Source of the DNA: Brevundimonas sp. UBA7664
GTDB taxonomy: Bacteria; Pseudomonadota; Alphaproteobacteria; Caulobacterales; Caulobacteraceae
Reading direction: 5' to 3'
Assembly (NCBI RefSeq): GCF_002483305.1
Contig: NZ_DLHQ01000019.1
Span: 1 to 28,406, forward strand
Length of the DNA stretch: 28,406 nucleotides
Shown here: positions 22,290 through 28,406 of the stretch, one piece after another
Position numbering within the stretch: the stretch's first letter is position 1
Layout: each line of letters opens with the position of its first letter
Notes under the pieces: generated by a model
Seen by the model: only the letters and a program-made list of their open reading frames with translations
Databases searched by the model: none
What the model was told of the DNA's origin: nothing
Made by a program: the position numbers and the translations under genes

Positions 22290-25133
22290 TTACGCAGGAC
22301 GGGCGGGCGCCGCGGGTCGGTTCCCGCCCGTTTTCGTTCTGAGTTCGAGCTTCATGTCCGCGACCCAGCCGGCGAAGGTGTCTGCCGAGGCTGCGAGAGC
22401 CGCGAAATCTCCCGGCGCCGCGCCGCCGTCGTCGAGGGCGATCGACAGGGCCGTCTTCGCCCGCGCCCCGGCCACGAAGGGTCGGAAGTTGCGCGACAAC
22501 CGCCCCAGGGCCGCGCTGTCGCCACCCAGCGAATAGCCGATGCCCGCCCGGATCAGACGGGCCTCGTCGGCGGCGGCCAGGGCGGCGGGATCGCGATAGC
22601 GGTCGCCCAGACGCGCCTCGTAGAGGGCGGCGGCCTCGAGCCATTTCTGCTGTTTCCAGAACACTTCGGCGCGGACCTCGCGGGCCTCGGGCGAAGCGTC
22701 GGCGCCCAACACTTCCAGCGCGTGGTCGAAACGGCCCAGGTCCATCAGGGCGCGGGCCTCAAGGGCGCGGCGCTCGGTGTTCAGGGCGGACGGCAGAAGG
22801 GTGGTGCGCGAGCTCCAGATCGCCTGCAGCGCCGGCTCGGGCTGGCGGTCCATCAGATAGACGGTGGCGAGGTCGGTCGCGACCTGGGCCTTGGCGACGC
22901 CCTCCAGCCGGTTGTCGACCTGGTATTTGAGCAGCTCGGCGGCCTGGTCCAGGAGATCGACGTCGACCAGGCGGCGGGCGAGGCGGCGCACCATCTCGTC
23001 GCCGTCCGCGCCGATCGGGGTCAGTTCACGGAAATCATAGAACAGGCCCAGCGCCTGGACCGGCTGCAACCCGTCCGCGCCGCCCTCGAGGAACAGCATG
23101 CGGAAGGCGCCGCCCAGATCGGCCTGGATCTCGGCCGCCTCTTCCAGCCGGTTCAGGCCCGGGCCCGCGCCCTTCAGCGCGGTCAGGGCCTCGCGATAGA
23201 GCCCTTGCGACAGATAAAGCTGACCCAGCTGGCGGATGACGGCCAGTTCGGTGGCGTCGCCGCGCCAGCGCCAGCGCAGGCCTTCCAGCTCCTTCGCCGC
23301 CGCGTCGGCCTTCATCGACCCCTTGGCCAGGGACAGGCGGACGACGCCCAGCTTGGCCGGCACCGAGACGGCGTCGAGCGGCGCGCGGCCGATGGCGGCG
23401 TAGACGGCCAGGGCCCGATCGGATTGCCCGTCCAGCTCGAACAGTTTGGCCTGCACCAGACGGGCGGTCAGCTGGTCGGCGGCGGGTGCGTCCTGGCTGA
23501 AGCTGTAGGCCAGCAGGGCGCGGGCGGCGTCGAGGTCGCCGGTCTCCAGCGCCGCCAGGGCGTGGGCGGCGCCGAACCGGGCCCGCCACGGCGCGGGGAA
23601 GGCGTCGACGGCCTCGGCGCCGGCCGCGAACGCCTGACGCGCCGAGGTCCAGTCGCCCTGGGTCGAGGCGATATAGCCGCGCCAGACGGCGGAGGCGGGG
23701 TCGGCGGCGACGGCAGCGGAGGCGAAGTCGCCCTGGGCCTCGTCCATCCGGCCGATGGAGACGCGGGCCGCGCCGCGCAAGCCGCGCAGCTCGGGCTCGC
23801 CGGCCATGTTGGGGGCCTTGGCGATGATGCTGTTCAGCACGCCGATGGCCTCGTAGCCGAGACCGGAGCCGACGAGGAAACGGGCCAGGGCGAATCGCGC
23901 CTCGGCCGGGGCGCGCGGATCGTCGCCGGCGGCCATGGCCTCCTGCGCCGCCGCGTCCTGCAGCTGGCGATAGCGGGCGGAGAATCCGCCGTGGCCGGCG
24001 TCCGCCCATTCGGCGAGGATCAGAGCCGCGTATTTCGCCCGGCGGGGCGCGCCATCTTCGGCCGAGGCGGCGTCGAGGGCAGCGGACGGCGGCGACAGGG
24101 TCAGGCCGCCCGGGCGGCTGAGGGTGACCAGATCGCCCTCGGCCTGGATGGCGAGATCGCTGGCCAGGGTCTCCACCGCCAACCCCTGGGCGGTCGGCAG
24201 CAGGGCCAGGTCGACGGTGCGGCGCCGGTCGGCGAAGCCCTTGCCGGGCGCCAGGGCGGTGACGGCGGCGAAGCGGTCGCCCGCCAGCGGATCGGTCAGC
24301 CACACAGCCCGGGTCGCCCCGGCCATGCGCGCGACCAGAGCCGGCTCTCCCCCATCCTGACGGTCGATCGCGACGCCTTCGACGGCGACGGGCTGGCCGC
24401 CGATGGTGACGGTCCAGGTGGAACCCTGCGCAACCGCCGAGACGGCGAGCCCTTCGGGCGCGGCGATGCGAATGGCGACGTGGTCGGCGCCGGCGGTCCA
24501 GCGCGCGTCGGAGGCCGGACCCAGCTGTCCGTCGCCCGGCATGTCGAGGCGGGCGGGCGTGTCGAACACCACCCAGACGGCCTTGCCGCGCCGGAAGACG
24601 GCGGCGCCGACCGGCGTCGGCCAGTCGAACGACAGGCTGACCTTGGCGGGCGTCGCCTGGGCAGCGACCGGCACCGTCGCCACGGCCGAGGCGGCGGCAG
24701 CCGCCGCCGGGGCCTCGGGGGCGATCGGATAGAGGTTGAGATAGACCGCCCCGTCGGCCGAGCCGGTGCGCGCGTCGGCGCCCTCGGCCAGGGTCAGGAC
24801 CAGTTCGGTGGCGCCCTGGACGGCCCGGGTCTCGACCTTGGCCACCCCGCGCGGGGGATCGACTTTCAGACGTGACACGTCCGGCGCGGCGGTCGAGCCG
24901 ATGCGGACGACGATGTCCTGGCCTTCGCGACGAACGCGTGACCGCGCGCCGATGACGCCGGCGAACTCGATGCGGGTGAACTCGGCGTTGGCGCCGATGC
25001 GGATCGAGACCGGATCCAGCGGCGCGGCGGCCTCCTGGGCCAGCGGGGCCATGGGCGCGAACAGCACCGCGCCCGCCGCGGCGGCGGCCACGGAGGTCTT
25101 GAGAACGCGCTTGCTGACGGAGGCCCCGGACAT
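22290..25133 (-). CDS. large exported TPR protein with AMIN-like N-terminal domain
   Basis: A 947-residue protein starting MSGASVSKRVLKTSVAAAAA, with a signal peptide (cleavage near residue 33, APLAQ). Next comes a beta-rich region with AMIN-like strands (VSIRIGANAEFTRIEFAGV, QDIVVRIGS, GATELVLTLAEG), possibly a second such unit (VSLSFDWPTPVGAAVFRRG). Roughly residues 400-930 are degenerate tetratricopeptide helices. AMIN domains localise envelope proteins, and TPRs bind partners. The frame extends upstream, but ATG 25133 begins a good signal peptide and AGGGTG lies before it. No enzyme motif is seen. It neighbours flagellar genes and has a GTTAACC motif about 35 bases upstream, but a flagellar or polar role is only an inference. 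Confidence 0.85.
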   Translation of the reverse strand: MSGASVSKRVLKTSVAAAAAGAVLFAPMAPLAQEAAAPLDPVSIRIGANAEFTRIEFAGVIGARSRVRREGQDIVVRIGSTAAPDVSRLKVDPPRGVAKVETRAVQGATELVLTLAEGADARTGSADGAVYLNLYPIAPEAPAAAAAASAVATVPVAAQATPAKVSLSFDWPTPVGAAVFRRGKAVWVVFDTPARLDMPGDGQLGPASDARWTAGADHVAIRIAAPEGLAVSAVAQGSTWTVTIGGQPVAVEGVAIDRQDGGEPALVARMAGATRAVWLTDPLAGDRFAAVTALAPGKGFADRRRTVDLALLPTAQGLAVETLASDLAIQAEGDLVTLSRPGGLTLSPPSAALDAASAEDGAPRRAKYAALILAEWADAGHGGFSARYRQLQDAAAQEAMAAGDDPRAPAEARFALARFLVGSGLGYEAIGVLNSIIAKAPNMAGEPELRGLRGAARVSIGRMDEAQGDFASAAVAADPASAVWRGYIASTQGDWTSARQAFAAGAEAVDAFPAPWRARFGAAHALAALETGDLDAARALLAYSFSQDAPAADQLTARLVQAKLFELDGQSDRALAVYAAIGRAPLDAVSVPAKLGVVRLSLAKGSMKADAAAKELEGLRWRWRGDATELAVIRQLGQLYLSQGLYREALTALKGAGPGLNRLEEAAEIQADLGGAFRMLFLEGGADGLQPVQALGLFYDFRELTPIGADGDEMVRRLARRLVDVDLLDQAAELLKYQVDNRLEGVAKAQVATDLATVYLMDRQPEPALQAIWSSRTTLLPSALNTERRALEARALMDLGRFDHALEVLGADASPEAREVRAEVFWKQQKWLEAAALYEARLGDRYRDPAALAAADEARLIRAGIGYSLGGDSAALGRLSRNFRPFVAGARAKTALSIALDDGGAAPGDFAALAASADTFAGWVADMKLELRTKTGGNRPAAPARPA

Positions 25134-25245
25134 ACGCGCGCACCCTCGCGCGACCGGCCTTTCAACGCGGTTAACGGTTGGTGACCGATCACCGGCATCC
25201 GGGCGGGCGATCAAAGCGTAGCTGTGGCAGGAAACCGGAGGTCCG

Positions 25246-25611
25246 ATGTCGCTGCTGTCCCTGTTCGCCGCCGCCCTTCTGCAATCGACCGGGCCGACCC
25301 CCGAAGCCATGAACGGCGCCTGGGCTGTCGATCTCTCGGCCGATCCGGCCCAGCCCTATGTGAAGGCCATGCACCTGACCCTGGCGGCGGACGGCACGGT
25401 CAGCGGCGACTTCTACGACAGCACGATCGAGGCCGGGCGGTGGAAGGCCCAGAACGGGCGGGTGTGCGTGTCCTTCCGCACCACGGACGGGGTCGGCCCC
25501 TATCACACCGCCGCCTGCCTGAACGGCGACCGGGTCGAGGGCCAGACCTGGGCGGAGCAGCGGTCTTTCGTCTTCGTCTGGAACGCGACACGGGGCGAGC
25601 CGACTTCCTGA
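25246..25611 (+). CDS. small exported protein of unknown function
   Basis: A 121-residue protein with a short hydrophobic N-terminus (MSLLSLFAAALLQSTG) that looks like a signal peptide. The domain that follows is mostly beta strand (GAWAVDLSADPAQPYVKAMH, GTVSGDFYDSTIEAGRWKAQ, GRVCVSFRTTDGVGPYHTAA). The alternating strands and the two cysteines (in GRVCVSF and TAACLNG) suggest a small periplasmic beta-barrel or lipocalin-like fold with one disulfide. This is a fold-level guess. GGAGG at 25237-25241 lies 4 bases before ATG 25246. It is divergent from the TPR gene. Confidence 0.75.
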   Translation: MSLLSLFAAALLQSTGPTPEAMNGAWAVDLSADPAQPYVKAMHLTLAADGTVSGDFYDSTIEAGRWKAQNGRVCVSFRTTDGVGPYHTAACLNGDRVEGQTWAEQRSFVFVWNATRGEPTS

Positions 25612-25697
25612 GCGGGCGGTCCCGCGACATCACGACGGGTTGCGGCGGCGGTCCGGCAGGCCGACATGCCATGCGGTCTTCCTGTCAGGATCCCGTT

Positions 25698-26105
25698 GTG
25701 ACCGAGCCCCAGTATCCCCGTCTGAACACCCTTTCGACCGGCCTGCGCTGCCGCTGTCCACGCTGCGGCGAGGGGCCGTTGCTCAAGGGCTTCCTGACTA
25801 TCCGCGACGCCTGCCCGGCCTGCGGCCTGGACTACAGCTTCGCCGAGCCCGCCGACGGCCCCGCCTTCTTCGGCATGAGCGCGGTGGGGATCGTGGGCAT
25901 GGCCCTGTTCATGTGGTTCGAGTTCGCCGTCCACCCCCCGATCTGGGTGCATATGGCGGTGACCATGCCCCTGCTGGTCATCGGCTGTCTGGCCGTGCTG
26001 CGGCCGCTGAAGGGCTGGCTGGTGTCGGAACAGTATATCCACAAGGCCGCGCCGCCGGAGTTCGAGAGCAACGGCAAGCACGGCGAAGGCTCGAGATGGC
26101 GCTAG
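25698..26105 (+). CDS. DUF983 family membrane protein
   Basis: A 135-residue protein with two CxxC pairs near the N-terminus (CRCPRCGEG and DACPACGLD), likely a zinc ribbon. GPAFFGMSAVGIVGMALFMW and a second helix (VTMPLLVIGCLAVLRPLKG) follow, giving two membrane segments. This is the DUF983 layout; the function is unknown. GTG 25698 is chosen because AGGA lies 7 bases upstream and the N-terminus (MTEPQYPRLN) fits the family; ATG 25671 would add nine residues. It lies 86 bases after the small exported gene on the same strand. Confidence 0.88.
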   Translation: MTEPQYPRLNTLSTGLRCRCPRCGEGPLLKGFLTIRDACPACGLDYSFAEPADGPAFFGMSAVGIVGMALFMWFEFAVHPPIWVHMAVTMPLLVIGCLAVLRPLKGWLVSEQYIHKAAPPEFESNGKHGEGSRWR

Positions 26106-26171
26106 GCAGCGCTGTTTGACTTCCGACCGGGATCAGCGCCCGGTGCGCCCGTCCCGGGGAGGGGCGCGGCC

Positions 26172-26267
26172 ATGGACATCGAACGCATACTGTCGGGGCT
26201 GCTGATCCTCGTGCCCGTCGTCATCCTGGGGATGGCGGCGGTGATGATCTTCAAACGCAAGCGGTGA
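26172..26267 (+). CDS. 31-residue single-pass membrane microprotein
   Basis: Encodes MDIERILSGLLILVP followed by VVILGMAAVMIFKRKR. A charged N-terminus, one hydrophobic helix of about 20 residues and a basic KRKR tail predict an inner-membrane anchor with its C-terminus in the cytosol. GGGGAGG lies 10 or so bases before ATG 26172. It follows the DUF983 gene by 66 bases and its stop lies 1 base before the 3' end of a tRNA on the other strand. The coding call rests on the clean membrane-helix pattern and the ribosome-binding site. I recognise no family. Confidence 0.6.
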   Translation: MDIERILSGLLILVPVVILGMAAVMIFKRKR

Positions 26268-26268
26268 G

Positions 26269-26345
26269 TGGCGACCCCGGAGGGACTCGAACCCCCGACC
26301 TCTGCTTTAGGAAAGCCTTGCTCTATCCGGCTGAGCTACGGGGTC
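26269..26345 (-). tRNA. tRNA-Arg (anticodon CCU)
   Basis: 77 bases including an encoded CCA end (complement of 26269-26271). Acceptor GACCCCG pairs perfectly with CGGGGTC. The D arm is GCTC/GAGC, and the T arm is GGGGG/CCCTC with loop TTCGAGT. The anticodon loop TTCCTAA places CCT at 26311-26309, decoding AGG. The anticodon stem AGGCT/AGCAG has three Watson-Crick pairs next to the loop, but the two outer positions are A-G and G-A. Confidence 0.95.
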
Positions 26346-26404
26346 ACGCAGGCTGACCTAGCGGGTGATGACGCGGCGGGGAAGCATGCGAACGCCTCCG
26401 CACA

Positions 26405-26416
26405 TCCGAATTCGGA
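26405..26416. repeat. 12 bp perfect palindrome TCCGAATTCGGA
   Basis: A perfect 12 bp palindrome in the noncoding region, with related half-site words (CCCGAATCGGG, TGATTCGG, TGATTCG) about 90 to 130 bases downstream. It could be an operator for a dimeric regulator; no regulator is identified. Confidence 0.4.
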
Positions 26417-26454
26417 ATCCGGTCGCGCCGTCCAACGAACCGACGCGTCCGCGG

Positions 26455-26482
26455 TTGTGGTTAATCCCGCTTAAGATACAAT
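26455..26482 (+). promoter_or_regulatory. candidate sigma-70-type promoter for the helicase gene
   Basis: TTGTGG (26455-26460), 16 bases, TACAAT (26477-26482): the -10 matches 5 of 6 consensus bases, the -35 about 4 of 6. It would give a leader of roughly 150 bases before ATG 26643. Confidence 0.35.
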
Positions 26483-26642
26483 ATGTTGGGGTGAACAAAC
26501 CCCGAATCGGGCCGTGTCGGTGATTCGGTCCTGATTCGTTTCGCCCCTGTTCCGCCGGATCGCGCTGCCCTGTTTACGGTCGGGGACAATCGTCGCGGCG
26601 CCGCTTGAGGAACCCGCCGCGAACCGCCACCTTTTCAGCATC

Positions 26643-28406
26643 ATGAGCGACCGCGGCACAGGACAGGCCCCCTCGCGCGTCGTCGCGGTGCTGGGGCCCA
26701 CAAACACCGGCAAGACCCACCTGGCGGTCGAGCGGATGCTGGGCCACGCCTCGGGCATGATCGGCCTGCCGCTGCGGCTGCTGGCGCGCGAGATCTACGA
26801 CCGGATCGTCAAACGACGCGGGGCTTCGGCGGTGGCGCTGGTCACCGGGGAAGAGAAGATCGTCCCGCCGCGGGCCCACTATTTCGTCTGCACCGTCGAA
26901 GCCATGCCGCTGGAGCGCCAGGTCGAGTTTCTGGCGGTCGACGAGATCCAGCTGGTCGCCGACCCCGAGCGCGGCCACGTCTTCACCCAGCGGCTGCTGC
27001 ATGCGCGCGGCCGGTTCGAGACCATGTTTCTCGGCGCCGGCACCATGGCGCCGCTGATCCGGTCGCTGGTCCAGGATGTCGAGATCGTGTCGCGCGAGCG
27101 GCTGTCGACCCTGTCCTACGCAGGGTCGAAGAAGCTGACCCGCCTGCCGGCCCGCAGCGCCATCGTCGCCTTCAGTACGGACCAGGTCTACGCCATCGCC
27201 GAACTGATCCGGCGCCAGCGCGGCGGGGCCGCCGTGGTCATGGGGTCGCTGAGTCCGCGCACCCGCAACGCCCAGGTCGAGCTGTTCCAGTCGGGCGAGG
27301 TCGACTTCCTGGTCGCCACCGACGCCATCGGCATGGGGCTGAACATGGAGGTCGACCATGTCGCCTTCGCCGGCCTGCGCAAGTTCGACGGGCGGCGGAC
27401 GCGCTGGCTGCATGCGCATGAGATCGGCCAGATCGCCGGGCGGGCCGGACGGCACCTGCGCGACGGCACCTTCGGGGTGACGGGCGAGGCGACGGAGCTG
27501 GATCAGGATCTGGTCGAACAGGTGGTCGAGCATCGGTTCGATCCGGTCGAGGGGGCCGAGTGGCGCAACGCCTGGCTGGATTTCGACACCCTGCCCGACC
27601 TGCTGCGCTCCCTGACCGTGATGCCGGGCGTGCGGGGGCTGAACCTGACCCAGCCGGCGCTGGACGAGACCCTGCTGCGGCGGCTGATCAAGGACGAGGA
27701 TGTGGCGCGCGTCGGCCGGTCGCGCGGGGCGATCATGCGGCTGTGGGAGGCGTGCCAGCTGCCCGACTTCCAGAAGACCACGCTGGACGAGCACGGCCGG
27801 CTGTCGAAGGAGATCTTCCAGGCCCTGACCGGCAAGCGCGGGCGACTGACCGCCGACTGGATCGCGCCGCGCTTCGCCGAGCTGGATCGGGACGACGGCC
27901 AGATCGACCAGCTGTCGGCGCGGCTGAGCGGGGTGCGGACGCTGAGCTATATCGCCAACCGGCCCGACTGGCTGGACCAGGCGCAGGGCTGGCGCGACAG
28001 GACCAAGGCCCTGGAGGAACGGCTGTCGGACGTGCTGCACGAGCGGCTGACGGCGCGGTTCGTCGACCGTCGCACCACCGCCCTGATGCGGGCCCTGAAC
28101 GTGACCGAGGACGCGGTCGCCGAGGTCGAGGCTGATGGCGCGGTCATCGTCGAGGGGCATGCGGTCGGGCGGCTGACGGGGGTCGAGTTCCAGCTCGACA
28201 AGGGATCGAGCGCGCTCGAGGACCGGGCGCTGCGGCATGCGGCGCGGCAGGCGGTGACGCCCGAGATCGCGCGGCGGCTGGGACGGCTGGCGGCGGACGA
28301 GGACGCGGCCTTCGCGGTGACGCCGGACGGCGCGGTGCTGTGGCGCGGCGTGGCGGCCGGTCAGGTGACGGGCGGCGACTGGTTCGCGCCGCGGGTGCGG
28401 CTGGGC
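26643..28406 (+). CDS. SUV3-like superfamily 2 RNA helicase (partial, 5' end)
   Basis: 588 codons remain open to the window edge. Walker A is GPTNTGKT at residues 18-25 and Walker B is DEIQ at 100-103, the form used by SUV3 helicases rather than DEAD or DEAH. Further motifs are LGAGTMAPL, ATDAIGMGLN and QIAGRAGR (263-270). The part after the motor domain is the helical C-terminal region seen in the family. SUV3 homologues unwind RNA and assist exonucleases in degradation; in alphaproteobacteria the exact role is less clear. ATG 26643 is chosen because the N-terminus reaches Walker A quickly, though no strong ribosome-binding site is visible. A very long antisense frame opposite it is a composition shadow. 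Confidence 0.92.
   Translation, partial: MSDRGTGQAPSRVVAVLGPTNTGKTHLAVERMLGHASGMIGLPLRLLAREIYDRIVKRRGASAVALVTGEEKIVPPRAHYFVCTVEAMPLERQVEFLAVDEIQLVADPERGHVFTQRLLHARGRFETMFLGAGTMAPLIRSLVQDVEIVSRERLSTLSYAGSKKLTRLPARSAIVAFSTDQVYAIAELIRRQRGGAAVVMGSLSPRTRNAQVELFQSGEVDFLVATDAIGMGLNMEVDHVAFAGLRKFDGRRTRWLHAHEIGQIAGRAGRHLRDGTFGVTGEATELDQDLVEQVVEHRFDPVEGAEWRNAWLDFDTLPDLLRSLTVMPGVRGLNLTQPALDETLLRRLIKDEDVARVGRSRGAIMRLWEACQLPDFQKTTLDEHGRLSKEIFQALTGKRGRLTADWIAPRFAELDRDDGQIDQLSARLSGVRTLSYIANRPDWLDQAQGWRDRTKALEERLSDVLHERLTARFVDRRTTALMRALNVTEDAVAEVEADGAVIVEGHAVGRLTGVEFQLDKGSSALEDRALRHAARQAVTPEIARRLGRLAADEDAAFAVTPDGAVLWRGVAAGQVTGGDWFAPRVRLG

Larger units (their letters stand above)
26346..26642. other. 297-base intergenic region between tRNA-Arg and the helicase
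   Basis: No convincing gene. It should hold the tRNA promoter (minus strand) and the helicase promoter (plus strand). It contains a 12 bp palindrome at 26405-26416, several further GATTCGG/CCGAATC-type words between 26500 and 26540 (including CCCGAATCGGG at 26501-26511), and a candidate promoter at 26455-26482. Local AT content around 26450-26500 is higher than in the rest of the window. Confidence 0.6.

Noticed and set aside
22722..24875. A 717-codon plus-strand open frame opposite the TPR gene
   Set aside because: Same antisense composition effect. The product is repetitive Gly/Gln/Arg-rich sequence with no domain, and the minus strand has a signal peptide and TPR pattern.
26461..26474. 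TTAA-TCCCGC-TTAA considered as a CtrA box before the helicase
   Set aside because: The spacer is 6 bases, not the 7 needed for CtrA; the match is probably chance in the AT-rich patch.
26574..28238. A 554-codon minus-strand open frame opposite the helicase
   Set aside because: The plus strand encodes clear helicase motifs; the antisense product is Gln/Arg/Pro-rich and shows no family pattern.
1..28406. CRISPR arrays, insertion sequences, integrase or attachment sites
   Set aside because: No regularly spaced direct repeats and no transposase or integrase reading frame were seen. The tRNA-Arg has no repeated 3' fragment nearby that would mark an integration site.

Overview
This 28.4 kb, GC-rich window reads as chromosome of an alphaproteobacterium of the family Caulobacteraceae, most likely Brevundimonas or a close relative. 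The main reasons are FlbD, a sigma-54-type flagellar activator with a degenerate receiver domain, the FliF-FliG-FliH-FliN-FlbD gene order, and CtrA-type boxes fused to FlbD-type palindromes in front of flagellar operons. The genus is an inference. No CRISPR array, insertion sequence or prophage gene was seen.

Layout. 1-593: the 3' end of an unrecognised gene, a hairpin, and a small CsbD stress protein with a textbook EcfG (general stress sigma factor) promoter. 593-4057, minus strand: a tightly coupled signalling operon of membrane CHASE3 histidine kinase, single-domain response regulator, soluble receiver/HisKA_2 kinase and Nudix hydrolase. 4178-5345, plus strand: two unrecognised envelope proteins. 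5385-15744, minus strand: a flagellar export, switch and regulation block transcribed fliQ-fliR-flhB, then fliF-fliG-fliH-fliN-flbD, a class A beta-lactamase, then flhA. 15852-19453, plus strand: HEAT-like protein, folE, a spermidine-synthase-fold protein and an acyltransferase. 19503-20653, minus strand: flgB-flgC-fliE. 20769-21865, plus strand: fliO-fliP. 21984-22262: an HU-type DNA-binding protein. 22290-25133, minus strand: a large exported TPR protein. 25246-26345: a small exported protein, a DUF983 protein, a 31-residue membrane microprotein and tRNA-Arg(CCU). 26643 to the end: an SUV3-like RNA helicase cut by the window edge.

How the genes work together. The flagellar genes encode most of the type III export gate (FlhA, FlhB, FliO, FliP, FliQ, FliR), the MS ring and switch (FliF, FliG, FliN), the export ATPase regulator FliH, the proximal rod and its adaptor (FlgB, FlgC, FliE) and the transcription factor FlbD. 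Three operon heads (fliF, fliQ, flgB) carry the same 40 bp element, which joins a CtrA-like TTAA-N7-TTAA box to an FlbD/ftr-like GGCAG-N3-CTGCC palindrome. This suggests joint cell-cycle and assembly control. The most unexpected gene is the intact class A beta-lactamase: it lies 2 nt after flbD and overlaps flhA by 4 nt, so it is probably translated as part of the flagellar operon.
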